Below, in pieces: positions 25,297-34,251 of a DNA stretch of 64,000 nt. The stretch covers positions 1-64,000 of the forward strand of contig NZ_SWDV01000009.1 of assembly GCF_005877905.1 (NCBI RefSeq), in the 5' to 3' direction. Within the stretch, counting starts at the first letter, position 1. Each line of letters begins with the position of its first letter. A program made the position numbers and the translations under genes. The notes beneath the pieces are model-generated. The model was not told the origin of the DNA. It saw only the letters and a list, made by a program, of their open reading frames with translations, and made no database searches. This DNA is from Pseudomonas nicosulfuronedens (GTDB lineage Bacteria > Pseudomonadota > Gammaproteobacteria > Pseudomonadales > Pseudomonadaceae).

Positions 25297-28140
25297 ATGA
25301 AACTCAAGCAGTTCCTTCGCCCCCAGGATTCGTCCTTTTCCACCCCGAAGGCGGCCCGAAAGCTCCTTCGTATGCTGGCCTGGGTGGTGATCGCCTGCCT
25401 GTTCTTCACTCTCAGCCTGTTCCTCGCTGCGACCGTCAACAGTGAGGTGTCGCAACTGCGCCGGCAGATGAATGCCGCGATGTACGAGGCCCAGGACTAC
25501 CTCGGTCAGCGGGAGCTGCTGCTGGAGCACATCAGCCGCGGTGTGACCTGGAAAGTCCGCGAGCCGCTGGTCCAGTGGCGCCAGCTGGGCGTGCCGGTGC
25601 CGCCCCACGAGCAGGTATTCGTGACGCTGGGCGAACCCGGTTCCGGCTGGAGCCTGGCGCTGTCCGGGCGCGACTTGTCGGAGATGGAATCCAAGCGGCT
25701 GAACCTGATTTATGTCTCTTCTGCGCCGGAGCGCTCCGTCACCCGGCTATATGGGGCGCCGGCGCTCAATGCGGTGGTCCCTCCGTCGGTGCTGGAGGCG
25801 CTGGGACAACCGGGGACGCCGAAAGAGGAGCAGCAGGTCCGCTGGCTCGCTGACCCGACCGACCCGCAGGCCAGGCAATACCTGTTCACCCGCGTGACCA
25901 GCGAGCAGGACAACGGCTGGCTGGGGCTGGAGCTGTTCGGCGCCGACCTCGCCGCTGCGTTCGGCGTGCCCGAGGCGGGCCGTTTCCTGCTGCTGGATCA
26001 CGAACATCGTGCTGTTCTCGGCAGTGCGGTGACGCCGCAACTCGGCCTGCAGTTCAGCGACTTGTGGGACGGCGACAACTTCGCCTTCAGTGGTCCCGGC
26101 CCGCTGCCAAGCCACCTGGCGTTGCTCAAGCATCTGGGTAGCTCCGACTGGTCACTGATCTACTACTTCAATCTTGCCGACCTTCTGCTGCCGATATGGC
26201 CCAGGCTGTTCGCCTCCCTGGCTTTCTTGCTGGTCTGCTCGCTGCTGATCTGGGGCATGTGCCGGCGCATCAATCGGCGCCTGATCGAGCCAGCGCAGCA
26301 CCGGCTCAATGCTCTGGTGGAGAACGAAGGCTTTTCCCGCGCCATGATCCAGACGGCGCCAGTAGCACTCTGTGTACTGCGCCGCAACGACGCCGAGGTG
26401 GTGCTGGAAAACCGCCTGGCCCAGCAATGGCTGGGCAGTGGCGATGAGCGGCGCTACTGGAGCCACGGCTGGCTGGAGCGGGGTTTCAGCAGTGGTGAGG
26501 CAGGTGGTTCGGAGGAAGTGGAAACCCATACTGGGCGGCACCTGTACCTGAGCTATACACCGACCCGCTACAAGGGCGAGGAGGTGCTGTGCTGCGCCTT
26601 CAGCGATATCAGCGCGCGCAAGCAGACCGAGGCGGCACTGGCCGAAGCCAAGCACCTATCGGACACCGCCAACGAGGCCAAGACCCTGTTCCTGGCAACC
26701 ATGAGCCACGAGATCCGCACGCCGCTCTACGGGGTGCTTGGCACCCTCGAGCTGCTCGGCCGTACGGCACTGGATCACCAGCAGTCGGGCTATCTGCGCG
26801 CCATCCAGCGCTCGTCCTCGACCCTGCTGCAACTGATCAGCGATGTGCTCGATGTGTCGAAGATCGAAGTCGGCCAGTTGGGCCTGGAACCGGAAGAGTT
26901 CTCGCCGCTGGAGCTGACCCTGGACACGGTCCAGTCCTATGCTGCCAGCGCCCGCGCCAAGGGCTTGCAGATCTATGCCTGCTGCGATTCGCAGATGCCC
27001 GAGCGGATGCTGGGCGATGCCACGCGCATCCGCCAGATTCTCAACAACCTGCTGAGCAACGCCGTGAAGTTCACCGACAGCGGCCGCATCGTCCTGCGCG
27101 TCCGTGCCGAACATGGCGCGGATTGGCACGACATCGTGCACTGGCAGGTGGCTGACACCGGCGTCGGTATCCCTGAGGATCAGCAGGAGCATCTCTTCGA
27201 TGCCTTCTACCAGGTGTCGGGGCATGCCCGCGTGGCGGGTGGAACGGGCTTGGGCCTGTCGATCTGCAAGCGGCTCACCGAATTGATGAACGGCCAGTTG
27301 CGGGTGGTCAGCGATGTCGGCCTGGGCAGCAGCTTCTCGCTGAGCCTGCCGCTGCAGTGTGTGGACCGCCGTTCATCCACCCCGCCGCTGCGCGACTCGC
27401 TGGTGTGGGTGCATGCACCGACCCGTGAGCTGGCCCAGAGTCTCTGTGGCTGGATCGAGCGCTGGGGCGCCCGGGCGCAAATGGCCAGCACCGAGCAGAC
27501 TTTCGAAGAAGACAGCACCGGGGTGCTGGTGGATCTGCGCTTCAATCCCAGCGATCGCCGGCCGTTGCCGGCCTGGCAGGGGTGCCGGGTGGTGGTGTCG
27601 GACCTGGGGGGCGAACAGCCGCGCCAGGAAGGTTGCGACTGGCACGTCGGCCGCTACAACCTCGAGGGCCTGTGCCGTGCCGTGGCGGCGGCGCAGGGCT
27701 GCGTGGACAGCGACGCTTCGCGGCTGACCGACACGCTGCCGGACATCGGCCTGGGCCTGCGCATCCTGCTGGTGGAGGACAACCCGATCAACCAGTTGAT
27801 CCTGCGCGACCAACTGGAAACCCTGGGCTGCCAGGTCGAGCTCGCCGCCGACGGCCGGCAGGCGCTGGCACGCTGGCAGCCGGAAGCCTTCGACGTGGTC
27901 CTGAGCGACGTCAACATGCCCCATCTCAACGGCTACCAGTTGGCCGCGGCCCTGCGCCAGCGCGGCTACCGCGGGCCGATCATCGGCGCCACCGCCAATG
28001 CCATGCACGAGGAAAACGAACGCTGCCTCGCCGCCGGCATGAATCTCTGCCTGCTCAAGCCGGTGGACCTGCGCACCCTGCGCCAATGCCTGATCAGTCT
28101 GCCCAAGGAGGTGCCGCCATGCGACGTCAGCGAATCCTGA
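25297..28140 (+). CDS. pvrS: PvrS-like hybrid sensor kinase without HPt domain
   Basis: This 947-residue membrane hybrid kinase has TM1 about 24-46, a periplasmic domain of about 250 residues, TM2 about 297-322 and a PAS-like linker. The HisKA box has H471 (FLATMSHEIRTPLYG), and the HATPase has NNLLSNAVKFTD, DTGVGIP and GGTGLGLS. A degenerate receiver lacking clear acidic residues (about 690-800) is followed by a complete C-terminal receiver with the phospho-acceptor D871 (VVLSDVNMP). The protein ends directly after this receiver, so it lacks the HPt domain needed to finish a phosphorelay. It shares its cytoplasmic layout with the second kinase at 29458. Its last 22 bases overlap the response-regulator gene. 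RocS1-type kinases are close relatives, so the PvrS name rests mainly on gene order. Confidence 0.75.
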   Translation: MKLKQFLRPQDSSFSTPKAARKLLRMLAWVVIACLFFTLSLFLAATVNSEVSQLRRQMNAAMYEAQDYLGQRELLLEHISRGVTWKVREPLVQWRQLGVPVPPHEQVFVTLGEPGSGWSLALSGRDLSEMESKRLNLIYVSSAPERSVTRLYGAPALNAVVPPSVLEALGQPGTPKEEQQVRWLADPTDPQARQYLFTRVTSEQDNGWLGLELFGADLAAAFGVPEAGRFLLLDHEHRAVLGSAVTPQLGLQFSDLWDGDNFAFSGPGPLPSHLALLKHLGSSDWSLIYYFNLADLLLPIWPRLFASLAFLLVCSLLIWGMCRRINRRLIEPAQHRLNALVENEGFSRAMIQTAPVALCVLRRNDAEVVLENRLAQQWLGSGDERRYWSHGWLERGFSSGEAGGSEEVETHTGRHLYLSYTPTRYKGEEVLCCAFSDISARKQTEAALAEAKHLSDTANEAKTLFLATMSHEIRTPLYGVLGTLELLGRTALDHQQSGYLRAIQRSSSTLLQLISDVLDVSKIEVGQLGLEPEEFSPLELTLDTVQSYAASARAKGLQIYACCDSQMPERMLGDATRIRQILNNLLSNAVKFTDSGRIVLRVRAEHGADWHDIVHWQVADTGVGIPEDQQEHLFDAFYQVSGHARVAGGTGLGLSICKRLTELMNGQLRVVSDVGLGSSFSLSLPLQCVDRRSSTPPLRDSLVWVHAPTRELAQSLCGWIERWGARAQMASTEQTFEEDSTGVLVDLRFNPSDRRPLPAWQGCRVVVSDLGGEQPRQEGCDWHVGRYNLEGLCRAVAAAQGCVDSDASRLTDTLPDIGLGLRILLVEDNPINQLILRDQLETLGCQVELAADGRQALARWQPEAFDVVLSDVNMPHLNGYQLAAALRQRGYRGPIIGATANAMHEENERCLAAGMNLCLLKPVDLRTLRQCLISLPKEVPPCDVSES

Positions 28141-29315
28141 TCGTCGAGGATCAGCCCTTCCAGCGCGAGTACCTGCTCAACCTGTTCCGCGAGCAGGGCG
28201 TGGAGCACCTGCGGGCCGCCGAGGATGGCGCCGAGGCCCTGCGCTGGCTGGAGCAGGAGCGCTTCGACCTGGTCGTCAGCGACCTGATGATGCCTGGCCT
28301 GGACGGTGTGCAGCTGATCCAGAAACTGGCGGCGCTGGAGCAGCCTCCATTGCTGGCGATCATGAGCTCGGCTTCGCGCCGGTTGATGGGCAGCGCCTGC
28401 ATGGTAGCGCGCGCCCACGGCATTACCGTGCTCGAGCAGATCGCCAAGCCGGCCCGCGCGCCGGTCATTCGCCGCCTCCTGGAGAAGCTCGTCTCGCGCC
28501 TGGAGCGCGAGGAACAGCGCGAAGCACCGGCCATCGCCGTGCCGACCCGCGAGGAGCTGCTGCAAGCCCTGGAACGCCGGGAATTCCATGCCTGGTACCA
28601 GCCCAAGGCGTCGCTGATCGATGGCCGCATCGTCGCCGCCGAGGCCCTGGTGCGCTGGCAGCATCCGCAGCACGGTGTGCTCAGGCCCGGCAGTTTCATG
28701 GGCGCGCTGACTGCGGCGGGCCTGGACGAGGCGTTGCTCTGGGTGATTCTCGATCAGGCGTTGCAGGCCCAGGCCGACTGGGCGCAGCTGGGCTTTCGCC
28801 TCTCGGTGGCAGTCAACCTGCCGACCCACCTGCTGGATGATCCCGAGCTGCCCGATCGCCTGGCCGAGTTCGTCGCCGAGCGCGGTGGCGCACCGGCGCA
28901 CATCGTCTTCGAACTGCTCGAATGCAGCAGCACGGCGACCCCGGCGAACTACTACGCCGGCACCTGCCGCCTGCGCATGAAGGGCTTCGGCCTGGCCCAG
29001 GATGACTTCGGCCAGGGCTACAGTTCGCTGTACAACCTGGTTTCCACCCCGTTCACTGAGCTGAAGATAGACCGCGCCCTGGTGCATGGCTGCGTGGATG
29101 ACGAAGGCTTGGCGGCGGCGCTGGAGAGCATCGTCAAGCTGGGGCGGCAACTGGGACTGGAGGTGATTGCCGAAGGGGTCGAGCATCCCGATGAGCTGGC
29201 CTTGCTGCGCCGGCTCCGTTGTGACTGCGCCCAGGGCTATCTGTTCTCCAGGCCGGTGCCTCCGGAAGTGTTCACCCGGCAGCTGCTCCAGGAGCGGCCA
29301 GCCAAGGCTTATTGA
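28119..29315 (+). CDS. pvrR: PvrR/RocR-like response regulator with EAL phosphodiesterase domain
   Basis: This 398-residue protein has an N-terminal receiver (ILIVEDQPFQREYLL, phospho-acceptor in VVSDLMMPGLDG) joined to an EAL domain. Catalytic motifs appear intact: the EAL signature in AAEALVRWQHP, VNLP, FELLE, QDDFGQGYSSL, LKIDRALV and IAEGVEHPDEL. It should therefore hydrolyse cyclic di-GMP, and the relatives PvrR and RocR are known to lower surface attachment or antagonise the partner DNA-binding regulator. A strong AAGGAGG site precedes the ATG inside the end of the kinase gene, giving a 22-base overlap and probable coupling. Whether phosphorylation activates or inhibits the EAL domain cannot be read from sequence. 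Confidence 0.82.
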   Translation: MRRQRILIVEDQPFQREYLLNLFREQGVEHLRAAEDGAEALRWLEQERFDLVVSDLMMPGLDGVQLIQKLAALEQPPLLAIMSSASRRLMGSACMVARAHGITVLEQIAKPARAPVIRRLLEKLVSRLEREEQREAPAIAVPTREELLQALERREFHAWYQPKASLIDGRIVAAEALVRWQHPQHGVLRPGSFMGALTAAGLDEALLWVILDQALQAQADWAQLGFRLSVAVNLPTHLLDDPELPDRLAEFVAERGGAPAHIVFELLECSSTATPANYYAGTCRLRMKGFGLAQDDFGQGYSSLYNLVSTPFTELKIDRALVHGCVDDEGLAAALESIVKLGRQLGLEVIAEGVEHPDELALLRRLRCDCAQGYLFSRPVPPEVFTRQLLQERPAKAY

Positions 29316-29340
29316 TTTACAGCAGGTCCGACGTCAATGC

Positions 29341-29364
29341 CCGGGCGAGCGTCGGCTCGCCGGG
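29341..29364. other. Stem-loop between the two signalling gene pairs
   Basis: GGCGAGC / GCTCGCC form a seven-base-pair stem with a GTCG loop, extended by CC/GG beyond one mismatch. No T tract follows, so it may slow or stabilise the message rather than terminate. It separates the kinase-EAL pair from the second kinase by 142 bases of non-coding sequence, which could also hold a promoter. Confidence 0.35.
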
Positions 29365-29457
29365 TGCGTTCGGCTCGCCTGAACCCGCACTCACATCTAC
29401 AGTCTGCTGGTATCCGGCGGGCCTCCGCCGCCACTTTCGTGACACCGGATACTTCGC

Positions 29458-32400
29458 ATGAAGGAACATGACAACGGCTCGATTCGAAAACTGGCCAGCA
29501 CTTCGGTGCGCCTGAACGTTGTGCTGCTGTGTGCCGTTTCCCTCGCCCTGATGCTGGTGGGCGCTTTCTACTGGGCGCTCGGCCGGGTAGTGCAGGAAGA
29601 GCGCGACAAGGTGCATTTCCACTTCACCCGGCTGGTGGGGGACATCCACGAGCACGAGGCGTTTCTCGACCGCGTCGCCCAGCAGAGCGATGAGTCCACC
29701 CAGCGCCAGGACCTGGACGTGATTCCGTTGCAGCGGCGCATGCTGAGCCGTGAAAACGGCATGGAGATCCACGAGGGCCGGGAATTCTCCTTCGCCATGT
29801 CCTTCACCCTGGCACAGCTGATGCGTCCCAGCCCCCAGGAGCAGCCCGGGACCTTTTCCTTCGGCGTAATGCTGGCGAATTTCTACAGCAGCTACTGGAG
29901 CACCTCCTCCTTCCCTTCGCCGCAGGTCCTGGTACTCGACCTGCAGGGGGCCACCAGCCTCGCCGTGCCCTCGATCGGAAACTTCCGCGGACAACGGCCG
30001 CTGACCCGGGGCAACTACCTGCGGGTCATCGAGCGGGTGCGCAAGGCGCTGGAAGCGCGCTCGCCCAAACGCAGCGACACGCAGGTGCACTGGACGCAGG
30101 CGCAGCCCTATACGGGCGGGTCGACTCGCGAGCTTCTGGCCTATGTCAGCCTCGACCTGCCCGATGCCCTATGGTGGGAGTCCGACCTGGACCGGCGCGT
30201 CGTCGCCGTGTCGCTGCTGGACCTGGGGCGTATCAATGATCTGGAACAGGTGCTTGATCGGCCTGTGTTCGACGAACTGGAACTGATCGCTCCGGACGGC
30301 CAGGTGCTGATCGACTTTCCTGGCGGCGAGAAGGATTACCAGGATGGCCTGAACTTCAGCGCCGACGGCCTGGTGTTCAAGGCTCGCAGCGAATTCAAGG
30401 GGGGCTGGACGGCGCTCTATCGCCTGAGCTATGCGAGCTTCTTCCGCTATGCCAAATGGCAATTCCTCGGCGGGCTGGTGCTGATTTTCGGTAGCCTCGC
30501 CGGTGGCTGGTTCGCCATTCGCTGGTACTCGCGGCGAGTGATCAAGCCTGCGCGCCGTGCGCATCTGGATATAGTGGAAAGCGATGCCTTCAGCCGTGCG
30601 GTGATCCAGACTGCCCCGGTGGCGCTCTGCGTGTTGCGTCATGGCAGCCACCAGGTCGTGATGCAGAACCGCCTGGCCGAGCAGTGGCTGGGCGACGCCG
30701 AGGCCATCACCCGCATCAGCCGTGACTGGGACCTGAGTGGCAGGATCGGCGAAGTGGATGGGGAGCTGGTTTTCGAGGTGGAGGGCCGGGCACTGCATGC
30801 GAGCTTCGCGCCGACCCGTTACCGGGGCGAGAACGTGGTGCTTTGCGCCTTCAATGACATCAGTGCGCACAAACAGGCGCAGCAGATGCTGGCCGACGCC
30901 AAGCTCTCGGCGGATGCCGCCAGCGAGGCGAAGTCGGTGTTCCTGGCCACCATGAGCCATGAGATCCGCACGCCACTCTATGGTGTGCTGGGGACCCTGG
31001 AACTGCTCGGGCTGACCGAGCTGACCCGCCAGCAGCGCGATTACCTCGCCACCATTCAACGCTCGTCCTCGACTCTGTTGCAGCTGATCAGCGACATCCT
31101 CGACGTGTCCAAGATCGAGGCCGGGCAGATGGCCCTGGAGGCGACGGAGTTCAACCCGCTGGAGCTGGCCGAAGACGTCGTCGCCGGCTACGCCGGAGTG
31201 GCCGAGGGCAAGGAGCTGCAGCTCTATGCCTGCATCGAGGCGAACGTGCCTGGGTTGGTGCGAGGCGATGCCGCACGCATCCGGCAGATTCTCGCCAACC
31301 TGTTGAGCAATGCGCTGAAGTTCACCGATATCGGCCGTGTGGTGCTGCGCTTGCGTATCGTGGCTGACGAAGCGGGCGAGATGGCCTTGCAGTGGCAGGT
31401 GACGGATACCGGTATCGGCATGTCCGACATTCAGCAGCAGCGGTTGTTCGAGCCCTTCTACCAGGCCCATGGTCATGAGCACACGGTGAGCGGCACCGGG
31501 CTGGGCCTATCGATCTGTGCGCGGCTGAGCCACTTGATGGGTGGCCAACTGCGCGTCGTGAGCGAGACCGGGCTGGGCAGCAGCTTCACCTTCACCCTGG
31601 CCCTGCCGGTGCTCGAACGCGTCCAGCCGCTGGCAGACGGTACATCGCTGTTGTCGCAGCCGGTGTATGTGCGGGCCCCGGTGAAGGAGCTGGCGCAGAA
31701 CCTGGCTAGCTGGATCGATTGCTGGGGAGGATTGGCGATGGTCCAGGATGAGCTGCCGGCGGACGTTCCCACCGGTGCGGTGCTGCTGGACCTGCTCGAA
31801 TCCGGCGACGAGCCGGCGTGGAGCGGCCGGCGTGTCTGCGTCCTGGCCGATGCCGGTATTCAGCCGCTGGCGTCGGCTCAAGGATGGGAGGTCAGCCTCT
31901 ACCACCTGGCCGGCATTGCCCAGACCCTGCGTCTGGCGCAGCAGGGCGGAGGTGGCGAGACTCGCCAGCCGCCGCGGGCATCCCGGCTGGGCAAGCTCGG
32001 CCTGCGGGTGCTGGTGGCCGAGGACAATCCGATCAACCAGGCGCTGCTCAAGGAGCAGCTCGAGGAGCTGGGCTGTCGTGTCACCCTCACCAGCAATGGC
32101 CGTGAGGCCTTGCAGCGCTGGGCGCCCGGCGCCTTCGATGCGCTGTTGACCGATGTGAACATGCCGGTGATGAATGGTTACGAGCTGGTGGGCGAACTGC
32201 GCCGACACGATAACTGGCTGCCGATCATCGGGGTTACCGCCAACGCGCTGCGCGAAGAGGGCGAGCGGTGCATGGCGGTGGGCATGAATGCCTGGTTGGT
32301 CAAGCCGATGAGCTTGCGCACCTTGCATGACGGCTTGCTCAAGGTCTGTGGCCACGCCCTGCCGGGCGAGGCGATCCACGCCGAGGGCCAGGATGAGGAC

Positions 32401-32697
32401 CGGGCTTCGGTGGACGATCGCCTGGAAGTGTCGGAGAAAATGCGTGACCTGTTCCTGCGCACCATGCGTCAGGACATGCAGGGCGTCAGCCAGGCCCTGC
32501 AGGACAATGATCTGGCGACCGTTCGCCAGCACGTCCATCGCCTGCGCGGAGCCCTCGCAGTGGTTCGCGCCCACGGGCTGAGCGATGCCTGCGGGGCGGT
32601 GGAAGAGGCACTGCTGGCCCAGCCTGCCGGGCGGGAGCTGAGCGCAGCGGTGCACGCGTTGATGGGACGAATCGAGGCGGCCTTGGCCAGTCTCTGA
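29458..32697 (+). CDS. rcsC: RcsC-like hybrid sensor kinase with HPt domain
   Basis: This 1079-residue unorthodox kinase has TM1 about 20-41, a periplasmic domain of about 290 residues unlike that of the first kinase, TM2 about 335-356 and a PAS-like segment. The HisKA box has H501 (FLATMSHEIRTPLYG), the HATPase has ANLLSNALKFTD, DTGIGM and SGTGLGLS, and a degenerate receiver follows. A full receiver has D899 (LLTDVNMPVMNGY), and a C-terminal HPt has H1027 in HVHRLRGALAVV. It can thus run a complete His-Asp-His relay to a response regulator. The LuxR-type regulator 92 bases downstream is the obvious partner. PAS to receiver is strongly similar to the first kinase, suggesting duplication. Confidence 0.8.
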   Translation: MKEHDNGSIRKLASTSVRLNVVLLCAVSLALMLVGAFYWALGRVVQEERDKVHFHFTRLVGDIHEHEAFLDRVAQQSDESTQRQDLDVIPLQRRMLSRENGMEIHEGREFSFAMSFTLAQLMRPSPQEQPGTFSFGVMLANFYSSYWSTSSFPSPQVLVLDLQGATSLAVPSIGNFRGQRPLTRGNYLRVIERVRKALEARSPKRSDTQVHWTQAQPYTGGSTRELLAYVSLDLPDALWWESDLDRRVVAVSLLDLGRINDLEQVLDRPVFDELELIAPDGQVLIDFPGGEKDYQDGLNFSADGLVFKARSEFKGGWTALYRLSYASFFRYAKWQFLGGLVLIFGSLAGGWFAIRWYSRRVIKPARRAHLDIVESDAFSRAVIQTAPVALCVLRHGSHQVVMQNRLAEQWLGDAEAITRISRDWDLSGRIGEVDGELVFEVEGRALHASFAPTRYRGENVVLCAFNDISAHKQAQQMLADAKLSADAASEAKSVFLATMSHEIRTPLYGVLGTLELLGLTELTRQQRDYLATIQRSSSTLLQLISDILDVSKIEAGQMALEATEFNPLELAEDVVAGYAGVAEGKELQLYACIEANVPGLVRGDAARIRQILANLLSNALKFTDIGRVVLRLRIVADEAGEMALQWQVTDTGIGMSDIQQQRLFEPFYQAHGHEHTVSGTGLGLSICARLSHLMGGQLRVVSETGLGSSFTFTLALPVLERVQPLADGTSLLSQPVYVRAPVKELAQNLASWIDCWGGLAMVQDELPADVPTGAVLLDLLESGDEPAWSGRRVCVLADAGIQPLASAQGWEVSLYHLAGIAQTLRLAQQGGGGETRQPPRASRLGKLGLRVLVAEDNPINQALLKEQLEELGCRVTLTSNGREALQRWAPGAFDALLTDVNMPVMNGYELVGELRRHDNWLPIIGVTANALREEGERCMAVGMNAWLVKPMSLRTLHDGLLKVCGHALPGEAIHAEGQDEDRASVDDRLEVSEKMRDLFLRTMRQDMQGVSQALQDNDLATVRQHVHRLRGALAVVRAHGLSDACGAVEEALLAQPAGRELSAAVHALMGRIEAALASL

Positions 32698-32789
32698 GAG
32701 CTGCCCCCGATCCAGGGCTACTCTGAATGAAGGTCGTGCCCTTCCGGGGCCGGCCAACGAACGCAAATGTTGGGACTCAAGAAGAACTC

Positions 32790-33440
32790 ATGGAAAAAGT
32801 CAGAGTGGTAGTAGCGGACGACCACCCCATCGTGCTGATGGGGGTTCGCGAGGTGATCGATCGGGATGATCGCTTCGAAGTGGTCGGCGAGGCGCACAAC
32901 TCCAGCGAACTGGTCGCGTTGTACCGCGAACAGCGGCCTGCCATCGTCATCACCGACTACAACATGCCTGGTGACCAGACCTATGGCGATGGCATCAAGC
33001 TGATCGAGTTCCTGCTGCGCAACTTCCCCGATACGCGCATCCTGATCCTCACCATGCTGTCCAACCCGCTGATCCTCTCCAGCCTGTACGACCTGGGCGT
33101 TTCGGGGGTGATCCTGAAGAATGGTGACCTCAACGAGATCCTCGTGGCGCTCAAGGCGTTGTCCCAGGACCGCATCTACCGGGGGCCGGGCATGCAGTCC
33201 TCGAGCAGCGTGCTGTCCAGTGGGGACGATGTGGAGGGGCGCATCGCCAGCCTGTCGGTAAAGGAGTACGAGGTACTACGACACTTCGTGTCGGGGATGA
33301 GCGTGCGCGACATCGCGCTGCTGCTGAACCGCAGTGTGAAAACGGTGAGCGCGCAGAAGATCTCTGCCATGCGCAAGCTGGACGTGGATACCGACCAGGC
33401 GCTGCTGACGTTCTGCGTGATGGCCAATCTGTTCCAGTAA
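32790..33440 (+). CDS. rcsB: RcsB-like response regulator with LuxR HTH
   Basis: This 216-residue protein has a receiver with acidic pocket (VVVADDHPIVLMGV) and phospho-acceptor D56, followed by the RcsB-specific stretch TDYNMPGDQTYGDGIKLI. The LuxR-type HTH is SVKEYEVLRHFVSG, VRDIALLLNRSVKTVSAQK. These features match enterobacterial RcsB closely, including the spacing of D56. In PA14 the equivalent RcsB activates cupD fimbrial genes. Here the fimbrial operon begins on the opposite strand about 6 kb away and converges with this gene. The start at 32790 (MEKVRVVV) fits the family; the frame is open upstream to 32727 but without family similarity. Confidence 0.85.
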   Translation: MEKVRVVVADDHPIVLMGVREVIDRDDRFEVVGEAHNSSELVALYREQRPAIVITDYNMPGDQTYGDGIKLIEFLLRNFPDTRILILTMLSNPLILSSLYDLGVSGVILKNGDLNEILVALKALSQDRIYRGPGMQSSSSVLSSGDDVEGRIASLSVKEYEVLRHFVSGMSVRDIALLLNRSVKTVSAQKISAMRKLDVDTDQALLTFCVMANLFQ

Positions 33441-33531
33441 GCCCTGCGGCGTGCATTCCCGGCAGGAACGGGCCCTGTCCGAGATCGCCTGCAGGGTGCG
33501 CCCTCGCAGGCACGCTCCTTGACTTCGGACG

Positions 33532-34251
33532 TCAATGCAGTGGCGCAGAGTCCTGCTGACTGTTCCCGCCATCGTCGATCCACAGGTAACGTACTTCGTC
33601 ACCGCTTGACGGCAACGGCCGGGTTGGCGACAGCGTGCGTTGCGAGAACGGCGGCAGCAGTTCGGCTGGTAGCGGTGAGCCGGTGTTGCCCTGGCGTACC
33701 TCGGCGCCGGCCAGGGTGATGAAATAGGCGGTGGGATTGTCCACCTGCACCGCATTGCCAGTCCTTCGGAAGACCAGCTTGCGCGGGGCCTCCTCGGCGT
33801 CCTTCAGCAGCTTGTGCGGTCGATAGATGATCTTCATCTGCGTGCGCAAGGTGACGGTCAGGCGCGACTGTCCCTCAGCCAGCGGCTCGCCCGATTGCGG
33901 CGGAATCTCGTAGAGGTTGAGCCAGTACAGCGACTCGCGGTCCGCGGGAAGCGCCTCGCCGGTATAGAGCAGGCGCAGGCTGCGCTGCTGGCCGGGGTTC
34001 AGGCGGAATACCGGGGGTAGAGGCATGATCGGTGCTTGCGCGGTCTGTGGCGCGGCGTCGAGATCGCCGTCGTCGACCCAGGTCTGCACGATGACCGGGT
34101 AGCTGTTCTGGTTCACCAGCGCCAGCGAAGCCTCGCGCTTGCCTTCGTCGAAGATCACCCGTGTGCGTTCGGCAGTGACACCGGCCTGCGCCTGCGCACC
34201 TGTCAGCAGCATCAGGCTGAGAAGGGTTGCACGCAGCCGCTTACTGCACAC
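33532..34251 (-). CDS. Cup-type fimbrial chaperone (second chaperone, CupX5-like)
   Basis: This 239-residue periplasmic PapD-like chaperone has a signal peptide to about residue 23 (GAQAQA), Ig-like strands GVTAERTRVIFDEGKREASLALVNQN, and the subunit-binding Arg and Lys in ERTRVIF and QMKIIYRPHKLL. It shields fimbrial subunits and delivers them to the usher. It is the last gene of a five-gene minus-strand operon and overlaps the adhesin gene by 11 bases. Having two chaperones in one operon matches the cupA/cupD order (pilin, chaperone, usher, adhesin, chaperone). The second one may serve the adhesin specifically; that is inference from position. Confidence 0.88.
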   Translation of the reverse strand: MCSKRLRATLLSLMLLTGAQAQAGVTAERTRVIFDEGKREASLALVNQNSYPVIVQTWVDDGDLDAAPQTAQAPIMPLPPVFRLNPGQQRSLRLLYTGEALPADRESLYWLNLYEIPPQSGEPLAEGQSRLTVTLRTQMKIIYRPHKLLKDAEEAPRKLVFRRTGNAVQVDNPTAYFITLAGAEVRQGNTGSPLPAELLPPFSQRTLSPTRPLPSSGDEVRYLWIDDGGNSQQDSAPLH

